A stretch of 44,307 bases of DNA, from positions 1 to 44,307 of the forward strand of contig NZ_JASERU010000024.1 of NCBI RefSeq assembly GCF_030504985.1, read 5' to 3'. Both the position numbers and the translations under genes were made by a program. The stretch is from Fulvimonas sp. R45 (lineage in GTDB: Bacteria; Pseudomonadota; Gammaproteobacteria; Xanthomonadales; Rhodanobacteraceae). The notes below the pieces were generated by a model. The model ran no database searches, had not been told where the DNA came from, and saw only the letters and a list, made by a program, of their open reading frames with translations. Shown in pieces: positions 27,201 to 32,278 of this stretch (position 1 is the stretch's first letter; every line of letters starts with the position of its first letter).

Positions 27201-28623
27201 CGACACCAGCAACGTCATCATGCTGGACAACACCGGCTACACCGATACCGCCGGCAACACCGGCACGGGCACGACCACTTCACCGAACTACGCCATCGAC
27301 ACCGCGCGCCCCACCGCGACCATCGCCCTGTCCGACGTGGCGCTGAAGGTGGGCGACACCAGCACGGTGACGATTACCTTCAGCGAAGCGGTGAGCGGCC
27401 TCGACGCCAGCGACTTCACCGTCGACCATGGCACCTTGAGCGGCCTGACCACCACCGACGGTGGCGTCACCTGGACGGCCACGTTCACGCCCGCGGCCAA
27501 CGTCACCGACGCCAGCAACGTCATCACGCTGGACAGCACGGGCTACACCGACGCGGCCGGCAACACCGGCGCCAGCGTGGCGCACTCGCCGGATTACGCG
27601 GTGGATACGCAGCCGCCGCAGCTGCTTTCGATCGCGCGCAATGATGCGCAGACCAACAGCGGGCAGCATGGGGTGAGCTACACCATCACCTTCAGCGAGG
27701 ACGTCACCGGCCTCACCACGGCGGACCTGCAACTGGTGCTGGGCGGCAACGCGCACGCCTCGATCCGGCAGGTCACGGCCGTGGACGGGCATACCTACGT
27801 GGTGCAGCTCGACCACGTGGGCGGTACCGGCTCCCTGCGCCTGGACATGGCGCCGACCGGCATCGCCGACCTGGCCGGCAACCCGCTGGCGGCGGGCGGC
27901 CAGGGCGAGGTCTACACCATCGGCGGCGTGCAGCCGGTGCTGTTGCCGCCGCCGGAGCACGCGACGCCGCCTGCATCGCCATGGTTCACGCCACCGGCGC
28001 TTGTGCCGTCGTCCGGGACGGGGGCGTTGCCGACCATTGATTTCCAGCCGGCGGTGCCGGCGTGGCAGGCGGGTGGACTGGCGTTCGGGCAGGCAGGCGA
28101 TGTGTCCGGCCTGGGCGGAATGTCGCACGTACCGCCCGATCATGCCTTGCCGGACATCGTCGCCGTGCCCAACGTACTGCCACTGGACGCGGGGTCGGCG
28201 TTCGCGCTGCCGCTGGCCGGGCCCGCCGGTCGCGACATGCCCGTGCAGGTATCGCTGGCCGATGGCCGGCCGCTGCCGGACTGGTTGCATTTCGACCCGG
28301 TGGCCGGCGTGCTCGCGGGCAAGGCGCCTGCCGGTTCGGGCGAGGCGCTGGTGCTGCGCGTGGTCTACATCGATGGCCACGGCCAGGTGCATGCCCGCAC
28401 GCTGGAGTTGCGCGTGGTCGGCGGCACACCGGTGCACGGGGCGCTGCCGGGACGGCACGGCGCCGATGCCAGCGTGTCGCCACCATCGCCGCTGCCGGCC
28501 GGCAAGCCGCCGCTGCATGCGCAGTTCGGCGCAGTGCGCCAGGCCGGCCTGGTCGACCACGCCGCCTTGCTGCGCCAGCTCGCCGTGGCGCAGCGCCACG
28601 CCTCGACGACGGTGGCGCCATGA
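18235..28623 (+). CDS. Giant LEPR/DUF4347 repeat protein (putative secreted adhesin)
   Basis: 3462 aa from ATG 18235 (AGGGGTG upstream). In order: a basic N-terminus; the LEPR-x-MFDGA motif at 33-42; DUF4347 at about 104-266, with IIAHGNDG (H161) and YACNTA (C204); a beta-helix, CSLREA-like region at about 269-640 with a very Gly-rich stretch near 400-560; four approximately 120-125-aa beta repeats (642-1128); eight cadherin/VCBS-like units (about 1129-2270); two SwmB-like domains; six nearly identical 102-aa Ig-like domains (about 2513-3123) plus a divergent seventh; and a Pro-rich linker with a putative Ig-like C-terminal domain. There are no RTX nonapeptides, no Sec signal peptide and no sortase or PEP-CTERM anchor. 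It is followed by TolC/HlyD/M50 genes, so it is probably their substrate. Adhesion or biofilm is the likely role. Confidence 0.9.
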   Translation: MAWFKRTTRKPTASDAPAAGTSLPPRRPLALALEPRVMFDGAAVVTAAQFTAPPPAHAAPAAHDVAHDVARHEPAALLPHELAQRVFHDPGDHDAAAHAATAGGRNVLFVDARVQDAGELLAHVRPGTEVVYLDQGRDGLTQMRDYLDAHPGAASVQIIAHGNDGDLWLGGTYLSADNIGQHAGELARIGADMRPGGDILIYACNTAAGDKGAAFVTSLAQLTHRDVAASNDRTGAGSDWDLEVTTGTIDATPVLSAADEAGYAHDLATLTVTTNADSGAGSLRAEIAAAGNGDTITFASGMTISLSTHAAGDSLLVINKNLTIEGDIDGNGTADVILDGHYNGRVVDITAGSTVTLDGLVIEHGLLSGSGGDGTSAAALNGGDALGAGIRNAGSLTLKDVTVTGNRAAGGGGASFTSNNNVYGAGGTTYGFGGGGGGGYAGIGGGAGGAANITNPSGAGRTLGSNGIGGTGGQSFDYGGHGYGGGGGSTTGGVGAYQASTLGGGSGGTAGGIGGGGGGWGNTGGASGRGGDAAGGIFNSGTLTIRHSSITNNAAAGGGGAGPSFGGGSTYVAGAGGVAAGGILNRGSLQIDTATVASFSGNAAAGGERGELGSSNPSHPATTSQPDSMNDAGGSSTTLPSASITSATYNAATGVLTVTGTDMTAGDTIDAGKLTLTGQGGGSYTLTSGSVTASSGTTFSITLNAADKLAVNGLLDKNGTRSVDATTFNLAAAANWDSTAGASADLSGNGITVGNVASPTITSATYDANTHVLTVTGTGLVGTLGANNDITVSKLTLTGEGGATYTLTSANVEVTSATSFSVTLDATDRAQVEQMFNKDGTSSTGGTTYNLAAADDWDSVINDTDTSDVAGNGITVSNVAVPAITSATYDAGTGTVVVTGTGFLPLNGAANDIVADKFTFTGEGGATYTLTDTANVDITSGTSFTLVLSATDKAGVDALVNKDGTSSTGGTTYNLAAAEDWAAGADAAVVVADTTGNGITVSNVAVPAITSATYDASTGTVVVTGTGFLPLNGAANDIVADKFTFTGEGGATYTLTDTANVDITSGTSFTLVLSATDKAAIDRIVDKDGTSSAGGTTYNLAAAEDWAAGADAAVVVADTTGNGITASHVDATPVVTSSGGTTAFVEGTPVAVDGGLTLGDADNATLASATVALTGGFHAGQDVLSFANDGSTMGNITATYDAATGVATLTSAGGTATLAQWQAALRAVTYTDTSDDPDSSARTVSFTVNDGTRDSVAAAKAVSVTGVNDAPTVSAIANPAPHFTEGGSAVALFAGASINTVEAGQDIHALTVTVAGVADGAAEILSVDGTAVALTDGNSVTTATHGYTVAVTLAGGTATVAITRPGDYSTADAEALVNGLAYSNSSDNPTVAGGRTITLASIQDNGGTANGGVDTATPGIGETVVLTAVNDAPVVTTSGGAASFVAGDNVASAPVAVDGGLTVSDVDNTSLASATVSVTGGFHAGEDVLAFANDGTTMGNIAASYDSSTGVMTLTSAGGTATLTQWQAALRSVTYTDTAITPDAATRTVSFTVNDGTDDSTIATRAVTVTDVDQTPVVTATGGTTGYTGGAAAVTIDSGIAVSDRDNATLVSATASIDAGNFQAGDTLAFSNTSAATYGNIVGSYAATTGVLTLTSAGGTATLAQWQAALDAVTFSAGAATQPGDRAIHFAVSDGTKSSAVATDTVSVDAPPILTADAGSAAFVAGDNVAGTPVVVDGGITVTDLSSGTLASATASITGGFHAGEDVLSFTNDGATMGNIVASYNAATGALTLTSAGGTATLAQWQAALRSVTYTDTAITPDTTTRTVGFTAVDGNGHASATVARTVTVTDVDQTPIVTTTGGTTDYVGGTSAVTIDGGIVVSDLDNTSQSTGIVSIAGGFHTGDTLTFVNTNSTTFGNIVGSYNAATGVLTLTSSGATASNAQWAHALSAVTFSASGSATPGSRTIDFAINDGSKSSAVATDTVDVLGPPQITTDSGSTSFVAGDNTISTPVAIDAGLTVTDASSSTLASATIAITGNFHAGEDALSFTNDGATMGNIVASYNAATGVLTLTSAGATATLAQWQSALDSVTYTDTAVTPATTTRTVSFTAVDGAGTTSNTATRTITVTAVDQTPIVTTTGGTTDYVSSTVAVTIDGGITVSDLDNATQSSATVAIGAGFHSGDVLGFINTSSANFGNIVGSYNAATGVLTLTSSGATATDAQWSNALSSVTFSSASTSYGSRTIEFATNDGSKSSAVAIDTVDLLGLPKVTDVSSTTPDGSYKVGDTIYLTVTFDQAVVVDDAGGTPTLRMETGSIDHDAVYVSGSGSDTLTFAYTVQAGDASPDLDYASTSALTLDGGTIRSSAGVDAVLTLPATGGARSVAGQHAIVVDGIAPTVVSVDAPANGTYVAGQQLDFTVNYSEAVTVDTSGGTPRIAVTLDTGGTVYADYVSGSGTTALVFRYTVAAGQNDATGVTLAGAIDTHGGAIHDGVGNAEVDALNGVASTAAVLVDAVPPTASIALSDVALKVGDTSTVTITFSEKVVGLDVGDFTVDHGTLSGLATTDGGVTWTATFTPTADVTDASNAITLNNAGYTDTAGNAGAGTTTSPNYAIDTTRPTATIALSDVALKVGDTSMVTITFSEAVSGLDASDFTVDHGTLSGLATTDGGVTWTATFTPTANVTDASNVITLDNTGYTDAAGNTGTGTTASPNYAIDTARPTATIALSDVALKIGDTSTVTITFSEAVSGLDASDFTVDHGTLSGLATTDGGVTWTATFTPASNVTDTSNVITLDNTGYTDAAGNTGTGTTTSPNYAIDTARPTATIALSDVALKVGDTSTVTITFSEAVSGLDASDFTVDHGTLNGLVTTDGGVTWTATFTPSANVTGTNNVITLDNTGYTDTAGNTGTGTTTSPNYAIDTARPTATIALSDVALKVGDTSTVTITFSEAVSGLDASDFTVDHGTLSGLATTDGGVTWTAMFTPAANVTDTSNVIMLDNTGYTDTAGNTGTGTTTSPNYAIDTARPTATIALSDVALKVGDTSTVTITFSEAVSGLDASDFTVDHGTLSGLTTTDGGVTWTATFTPAANVTDASNVITLDSTGYTDAAGNTGASVAHSPDYAVDTQPPQLLSIARNDAQTNSGQHGVSYTITFSEDVTGLTTADLQLVLGGNAHASIRQVTAVDGHTYVVQLDHVGGTGSLRLDMAPTGIADLAGNPLAAGGQGEVYTIGGVQPVLLPPPEHATPPASPWFTPPALVPSSGTGALPTIDFQPAVPAWQAGGLAFGQAGDVSGLGGMSHVPPDHALPDIVAVPNVLPLDAGSAFALPLAGPAGRDMPVQVSLADGRPLPDWLHFDPVAGVLAGKAPAGSGEALVLRVVYIDGHGQVHARTLELRVVGGTPVHGALPGRHGADASVSPPSPLPAGKPPLHAQFGAVRQAGLVDHAALLRQLAVAQRHASTTVAP
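20869..21618 (+). repeat. Two near-identical 375-bp tandem repeats inside the giant gene
   Basis: The unit starting GTGGCGGTGCCGGCCATCAC at 20869 recurs at 21244 with few differences, a 125-codon period. Two more diverged copies precede it (from about 20157 and 20506). Each unit carries the protein pattern SATYDA..TGTVVVTGTGFLP...GGTTYNLAAAEDW. Confidence 0.85.
22533..25043 (+). repeat. Three 837-bp higher-order repeats (paired A-B domains)
   Basis: Two domain types alternate. A has FVAGDN...GEDVLSFTNDGATMGNIVASYNAATG; B has GGTTDYVGG...GNIVGSYNAATGVLTLTSSGA. The A-type anchor TTCGTGGCCGGCGACAAC and its variant occur at 22564, 23401 and 24238, exactly 837 bp (279 codons) apart. The unit of duplication was therefore the A-B pair. 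Confidence 0.85.
25792..27627 (+). repeat. Six 306-bp tandem repeats (Ig-like domains)
   Basis: The anchor ATCGC.(C/G)TGTCCGACGT occurs at 25792, 26098, 26404, 26710, 27016 and 27322, exactly 306 bp (102 codons) apart, with very high nucleotide identity. Each encodes IALSDVALKVGDTSTVTITF ... DFTVDHGTL ... YAIDT. Copy-number change by recombination, and short-read assembly collapse, are both likely. Confidence 0.92.
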
Positions 28624-28694
28624 GCCGCCGGAAGCCGTCCCGTCGTTCCCATTCCGCTTTTCCCTTTTTGAAGAGGTGTGCCTTGGACTCCGCC

Positions 28695-30194
28695 ATGAAG
28701 CCACGCAAGATTCTCGCCGCCACGCTGGCCACCGTCCTGCTGGGCGGCTGCGCCGCCCACCTGCAGCCGATCACCCAGGCCGAGCGCGCCGCCGCGGTCC
28801 AGTCCGACGAGCAGGCCATGTTCGGCCACCAGGCGCCCGTCGCCGGGCCGATCACGCTGGACGAGGCGATGGCGCGCGCGCTGAAGTACAACCTCGATCA
28901 CCGGGTGAAGATGATGGAGGACGCGCTGGCGCACCGGCAGCTCGACCTGGCCAACGTCGACCTGCTGCCCCAGCTCACCGCCTCGGCCGGCTACACCTCG
29001 CGCGACAACGTGCTGGCCTCGTCCTCGCAGGACATCTACACCGGCCAGCAATCGCTGGTGCCGTCCACCTCCAGCGATCGCCAGGCCCGCAATGCCGGCC
29101 TCGGGCTGTCCTGGAACATTCTCGATTTTGGCGTGAGCTACTACGCCGCACACCAGCAGGCCGACCGCGTGCTGGCCTCGCGCGAACGTCGCCGCAAGGT
29201 CGTGCAGATGCTCATGCAGCAGACCCGCCAGGCCTACTGGCAGGCGGCCGGCGCCCAGAAGCTGCAGGCGCAGATCGCGCCCTTGCTGGCCCAGGCGAAG
29301 CAGGCGCTGGACGACTCGCGCACCATCGAGAGCAAGGGCCTGAACGACCCGCTGAAGTCGCTGGCCTACCAGCGCGAACTGATCGACACGGTGCTGCAGC
29401 TGGAAGGCATCCGCGACGAGCTGGCGCAGGCCAAGCCCAAGCTGGCCTCGATCATGGACCTGCCGCCGGGCAAGCCGTTCCAGCTGGCGCCGCCGAGCAG
29501 CTTCCCGATGCCGGCGCTGGACATCGCACCGGACAAGATGGAGCAGATCGCGCTGATGCACCGGCCCGAGCTGCTGGAGGCCGACTACCAGGAACGCATC
29601 GGCCTGGCCGAGACCAGGAAGGCGATGGCCAAGCTGCTGCCCGGCGTGGAACTGAGCGTGGGCGCGCACTACGACAGCAACGACTTCCTGGTCAACAACA
29701 CCTGGCGCGACGCCGGCGTGCAGGTGAGCTGGAACCTGCTCAACCTGTTCAACGCCAAGCGCATCAAGGCCGCCGCCAAGGCGCAGTACGACCTGGCCCG
29801 CGAACAGCGGCTGGCGCTGAACATGGCGGTGCTGACCCAGGTGCACGTGGCCTGGATCGACTACAACAGCCGGCGCACCCAGTTCGAGCTGACCCGGCAG
29901 TTGAACGACGTCGAGCAGCGCATCCTCGAACACACCCGCAACGCCACCGAGGCCAGCGCCGAAGGCAAGCTGGCCGAGATCCGCGCCGCCACCAGCGCGC
30001 TGATGTCCGAGCTGCGCCTGTACCAGAACTACGCCGCCTTCCAGGGCGCCTATGGCCAGATGATCGCCAGCCTGGGCCTCGACCCGGTGCCGGCCAAGGT
30101 GACCGGCTACGACCTGCCGACCCTGAGCAAGGCCATCCGCGACACGGAAAGCGAATGGGCGCACCCGTCCACCACGGGGGCCGTCGCGAAGTGA
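28695..30194 (+). CDS. TolC-family outer membrane efflux lipoprotein
   Basis: 499 aa from ATG 28695. A TTG at 28683 has a better-placed GAGGTG, and an ATG at 28620 overlaps the stop of the giant gene, so the start is uncertain. The N-terminus is a lipoprotein signal with lipobox LLGGC (C19). It carries the duplicated OEP pattern: ITLDEAMARALKYNLDHRVKM, SAGYTSRDN, LGLSWNILDFGVSYYAAHQQADR, then the second half with VELSVGAHYDSNDF, VQVSWNLLNLFNAKRIKAAAK and long coiled-coil helices. It should form the outer-membrane beta-barrel and periplasmic tunnel of the export system. It follows the giant gene immediately, and its stop overlaps the next gene. Confidence 0.92.
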   Translation: MKPRKILAATLATVLLGGCAAHLQPITQAERAAAVQSDEQAMFGHQAPVAGPITLDEAMARALKYNLDHRVKMMEDALAHRQLDLANVDLLPQLTASAGYTSRDNVLASSSQDIYTGQQSLVPSTSSDRQARNAGLGLSWNILDFGVSYYAAHQQADRVLASRERRRKVVQMLMQQTRQAYWQAAGAQKLQAQIAPLLAQAKQALDDSRTIESKGLNDPLKSLAYQRELIDTVLQLEGIRDELAQAKPKLASIMDLPPGKPFQLAPPSSFPMPALDIAPDKMEQIALMHRPELLEADYQERIGLAETRKAMAKLLPGVELSVGAHYDSNDFLVNNTWRDAGVQVSWNLLNLFNAKRIKAAAKAQYDLAREQRLALNMAVLTQVHVAWIDYNSRRTQFELTRQLNDVEQRILEHTRNATEASAEGKLAEIRAATSALMSELRLYQNYAAFQGAYGQMIASLGLDPVPAKVTGYDLPTLSKAIRDTESEWAHPSTTGAVAK

Positions 30195-30949
30195 CGAAAG
30201 GTGCGATGGCAGTCGCCGCCACGTGGGCGGCATGCGCGGGACTGGCGCTGGCGCAGGTGGCGCCGGTGCCGCAGGCCGGGGAAGGCGGCGGGCGCATCCG
30301 TGCCCAGCTGGCCGCGCCCAGCGATGTGGAGATCTCCAGCGAGATCGCGGCCAAGATCGCGCGCCTGCCGCTGAAGGAAGGCGACAGCTTCGCCAGGGGC
30401 GCGCTGCTGGTGGAGTTCGACTGCGGCCTGTACCGGGCGCAACTGGCCAAGGCCCAGGCCACCGCGACGGCGGCGACGCGCCAGCTCGACGTCACCCGGC
30501 AGCTGGCCAAGCTGCATTCGGTGGGCGCGATGGACGTGGCCCAGGCCCAGGCGCACGCCAAGGAAGCCGCCGCCGATGCCGACTACATGCGCACCACGGT
30601 GGACAAGTGCAGCATCCGCGCGCCGTTTACCGGCCGCGTGGCCAAGCGCGACGCGGCGCCGTACGAGTACGTCGTGCCGGGCAAGCCGCTGCTGGAGATC
30701 CTCGAAACCGGCGCGCTGGAAGTGAAGCTGATCGTGCCCTCGCGCTGGCTGGCCACGCTGAAGCCGGGTACCCGTTTCGTGCTGCACATGGACGACCTGG
30801 GTACCGACGTCGATGCCGAGGTGGTGCGCATCGGCGCGCGTATCGATCCGGTCAGCCAGACCGTGTCGATCAGCGGCCGCATCGTCGGCGAGCAGCCGCG
30901 GCTGCTGCCCGGGATGAGCGGCTGGGCCAGCTTCCCCGGCCACCCATGA
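30191..30949 (+). CDS. HlyD/RND-type periplasmic adaptor, short form
   Basis: 252 aa from GTG 30191, which overlaps the tolC-like stop (GTGA); ATG 30206 behind AAAGG is an alternative. It has an N-terminal signal peptide (AVAATWAACAGLALA, then QV). A barrel-sandwich lipoyl half-motif follows (SSEIAAKIARLPLKEGDSFARGALLVEFD), then a short alpha-hairpin (QLAKAQATATAATRQLDVTR), the second lipoyl half (CSIRAPFTGRVAKRDAAPYE) and a beta-barrel domain with DPVSQTVSISGRI. It is shorter than RND adaptors (350-400 aa). It should bridge the inner-membrane parts to the TolC homologue. Coupled to both neighbours by 4-nt overlaps. Confidence 0.9.
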   Translation: MTKGAMAVAATWAACAGLALAQVAPVPQAGEGGGRIRAQLAAPSDVEISSEIAAKIARLPLKEGDSFARGALLVEFDCGLYRAQLAKAQATATAATRQLDVTRQLAKLHSVGAMDVAQAQAHAKEAAADADYMRTTVDKCSIRAPFTGRVAKRDAAPYEYVVPGKPLLEILETGALEVKLIVPSRWLATLKPGTRFVLHMDDLGTDVDAEVVRIGARIDPVSQTVSISGRIVGEQPRLLPGMSGWASFPGHP

Positions 30950-32274
30950 GCACGGTCAACGCGTCCATCCAGGGACTGCTCGGCCTGCTCCAGCTGGGCC
31001 AGCGCGCGCGCGCGGCCGATACCGCCGAGGCGCTGGGCTTCATCGCGGTGAACGAGGCGCGCACGGTGTTCGCCTATCGCCAGGCCGCGCTGTGGCGTGA
31101 GGGCGCGGGCGGCGTGGTGGCGCTGTCCGGCGTGCCGCAGGTGGAACGCGATGCGCCCTACGTGCAATGGCTGGCGCGGCTGTTCCGCGCGATCGCCCCG
31201 GTGAACGCGCCGAAGGCGATCGACCCGGCGGCGCTGCCGGTCCTGCTGGCCGAGGAATGGTCGACCTGGCTGCCGCAGCATGCGCTGGCGATCCCGCTGG
31301 TCTCGTCGGTGGGCGGCGTGCGCGGCGTGCTGCTGCTGGCCCGCGAACAGGCGTGGTCGGACGAGGAGAAGGCGCTGGCCGGCGAACTCGGCGCCCTGTT
31401 CGGCCATGCGCTGCACGCGCTGCGCCCGCGCGAGGCGTTGTGGCAGCGCGTCCGCGGCCTGCTGCGCCAGCGTCGCGCGTGGTGGAAGGTGGCGCTGGGC
31501 CTGCTGGTGGTCAGCCTGGTCCCGGTGCGCCTGTCCGCGCTGGCGCAGGCCGAGGTCACCCCGGTCGACCCGTTCGTGGTGCGCACGCCGCTGGACGGCG
31601 TGATCGACCGCATGCAGGTGCAGCCCAACCAGCCGGTGAAGGCCGGTACGCCGCTGTTCGACCTGGACGCCACCACCCTGCGCAGCCGCTACGACGCCGC
31701 GCGCAAGGCCTTCGAGGCGGCGCAGGAGGAATACCAGCAGAGCGCGCAGCAGGCCGTCACCGACGACAAGAGCCGGCTGGAGATGGCCGAGCGACGCGGC
31801 GACATGGCGCAGAAGGCGGTCGACATGAACTTCGCCGCCGACCAGCTCGCCCGCGTGCAGGTGAAGGCCGCGCGCGAGGGCGTGGCGGTCTTCGCCGACG
31901 TCAACGACTGGACCGGCAAGGCGGTGTCGGTGGGCGAGAAGGTGCTGGTGCTGGCCGACCCGGGCAAGGTGGAATTGACCGGCTACCTGCCGGTGGCCGA
32001 CCAGATCGCGCTCAAGCCCGGCGCCGACGTCACCTTCTACCCCAAGGCCTCGCCGTTCACCGCCTACCATGCCAGGGTGGAAACCGTGGCCTATCGCGCC
32101 GCGCCCACCGACGAGGCGGTGCTGGCCTACCGGGTGAAGGCGCGCTTCGTGTCAGGCGAGCCGGTGCCGCGGCTGGGCCTGATGGGCACCGCGCGGCTGT
32201 ACGCCGGCCGCGTGCCGCTGATCTACTACCTGCTGCGCCGGCCGCTGGCCAGCCTGCGGCAGTGGCTGGGCTGA
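30946..32274 (+). CDS. GAF-TM-HlyD fusion adaptor
   Basis: 442 aa, ATGA overlap with the preceding gene. Residues about 20-160 look like a GAF-type sensor domain (ALAIPLVSSVGGVRGVLLLAREQAWSDEEKALAGELGALFGHAL). One transmembrane helix lies at 180-200 (WKVALGLLVVSLVPVRLSAL). After it comes a periplasmic HlyD module: a lipoyl half at 205-245 (VRTPLDGVIDRMQVQPNQPVKAGTPLFDLD), a coiled coil at about 240-310, the second lipoyl half and a beta-barrel. The cytoplasmic sensor fused to a periplasmic adaptor suggests signal-dependent control of export (inference). Confidence 0.85.
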   Translation: MSTVNASIQGLLGLLQLGQRARAADTAEALGFIAVNEARTVFAYRQAALWREGAGGVVALSGVPQVERDAPYVQWLARLFRAIAPVNAPKAIDPAALPVLLAEEWSTWLPQHALAIPLVSSVGGVRGVLLLAREQAWSDEEKALAGELGALFGHALHALRPREALWQRVRGLLRQRRAWWKVALGLLVVSLVPVRLSALAQAEVTPVDPFVVRTPLDGVIDRMQVQPNQPVKAGTPLFDLDATTLRSRYDAARKAFEAAQEEYQQSAQQAVTDDKSRLEMAERRGDMAQKAVDMNFAADQLARVQVKAAREGVAVFADVNDWTGKAVSVGEKVLVLADPGKVELTGYLPVADQIALKPGADVTFYPKASPFTAYHARVETVAYRAAPTDEAVLAYRVKARFVSGEPVPRLGLMGTARLYAGRVPLIYYLLRRPLASLRQWLG

Positions 32275-32278
32275 GCGC

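Noticed and set aside
25792-27627. CRISPR-like array from regular repeats
   Set aside because: The 306-bp units are coding and contiguous with no short repeat/spacer structure.
27930-28620. RTX-type C-terminal secretion signal in the giant protein
   Set aside because: No GGxGxDxxx nonapeptides or typical acidic/hydrophobic T1SS tail were seen; the C-terminus is a Pro-rich linker plus an Ig-like region.
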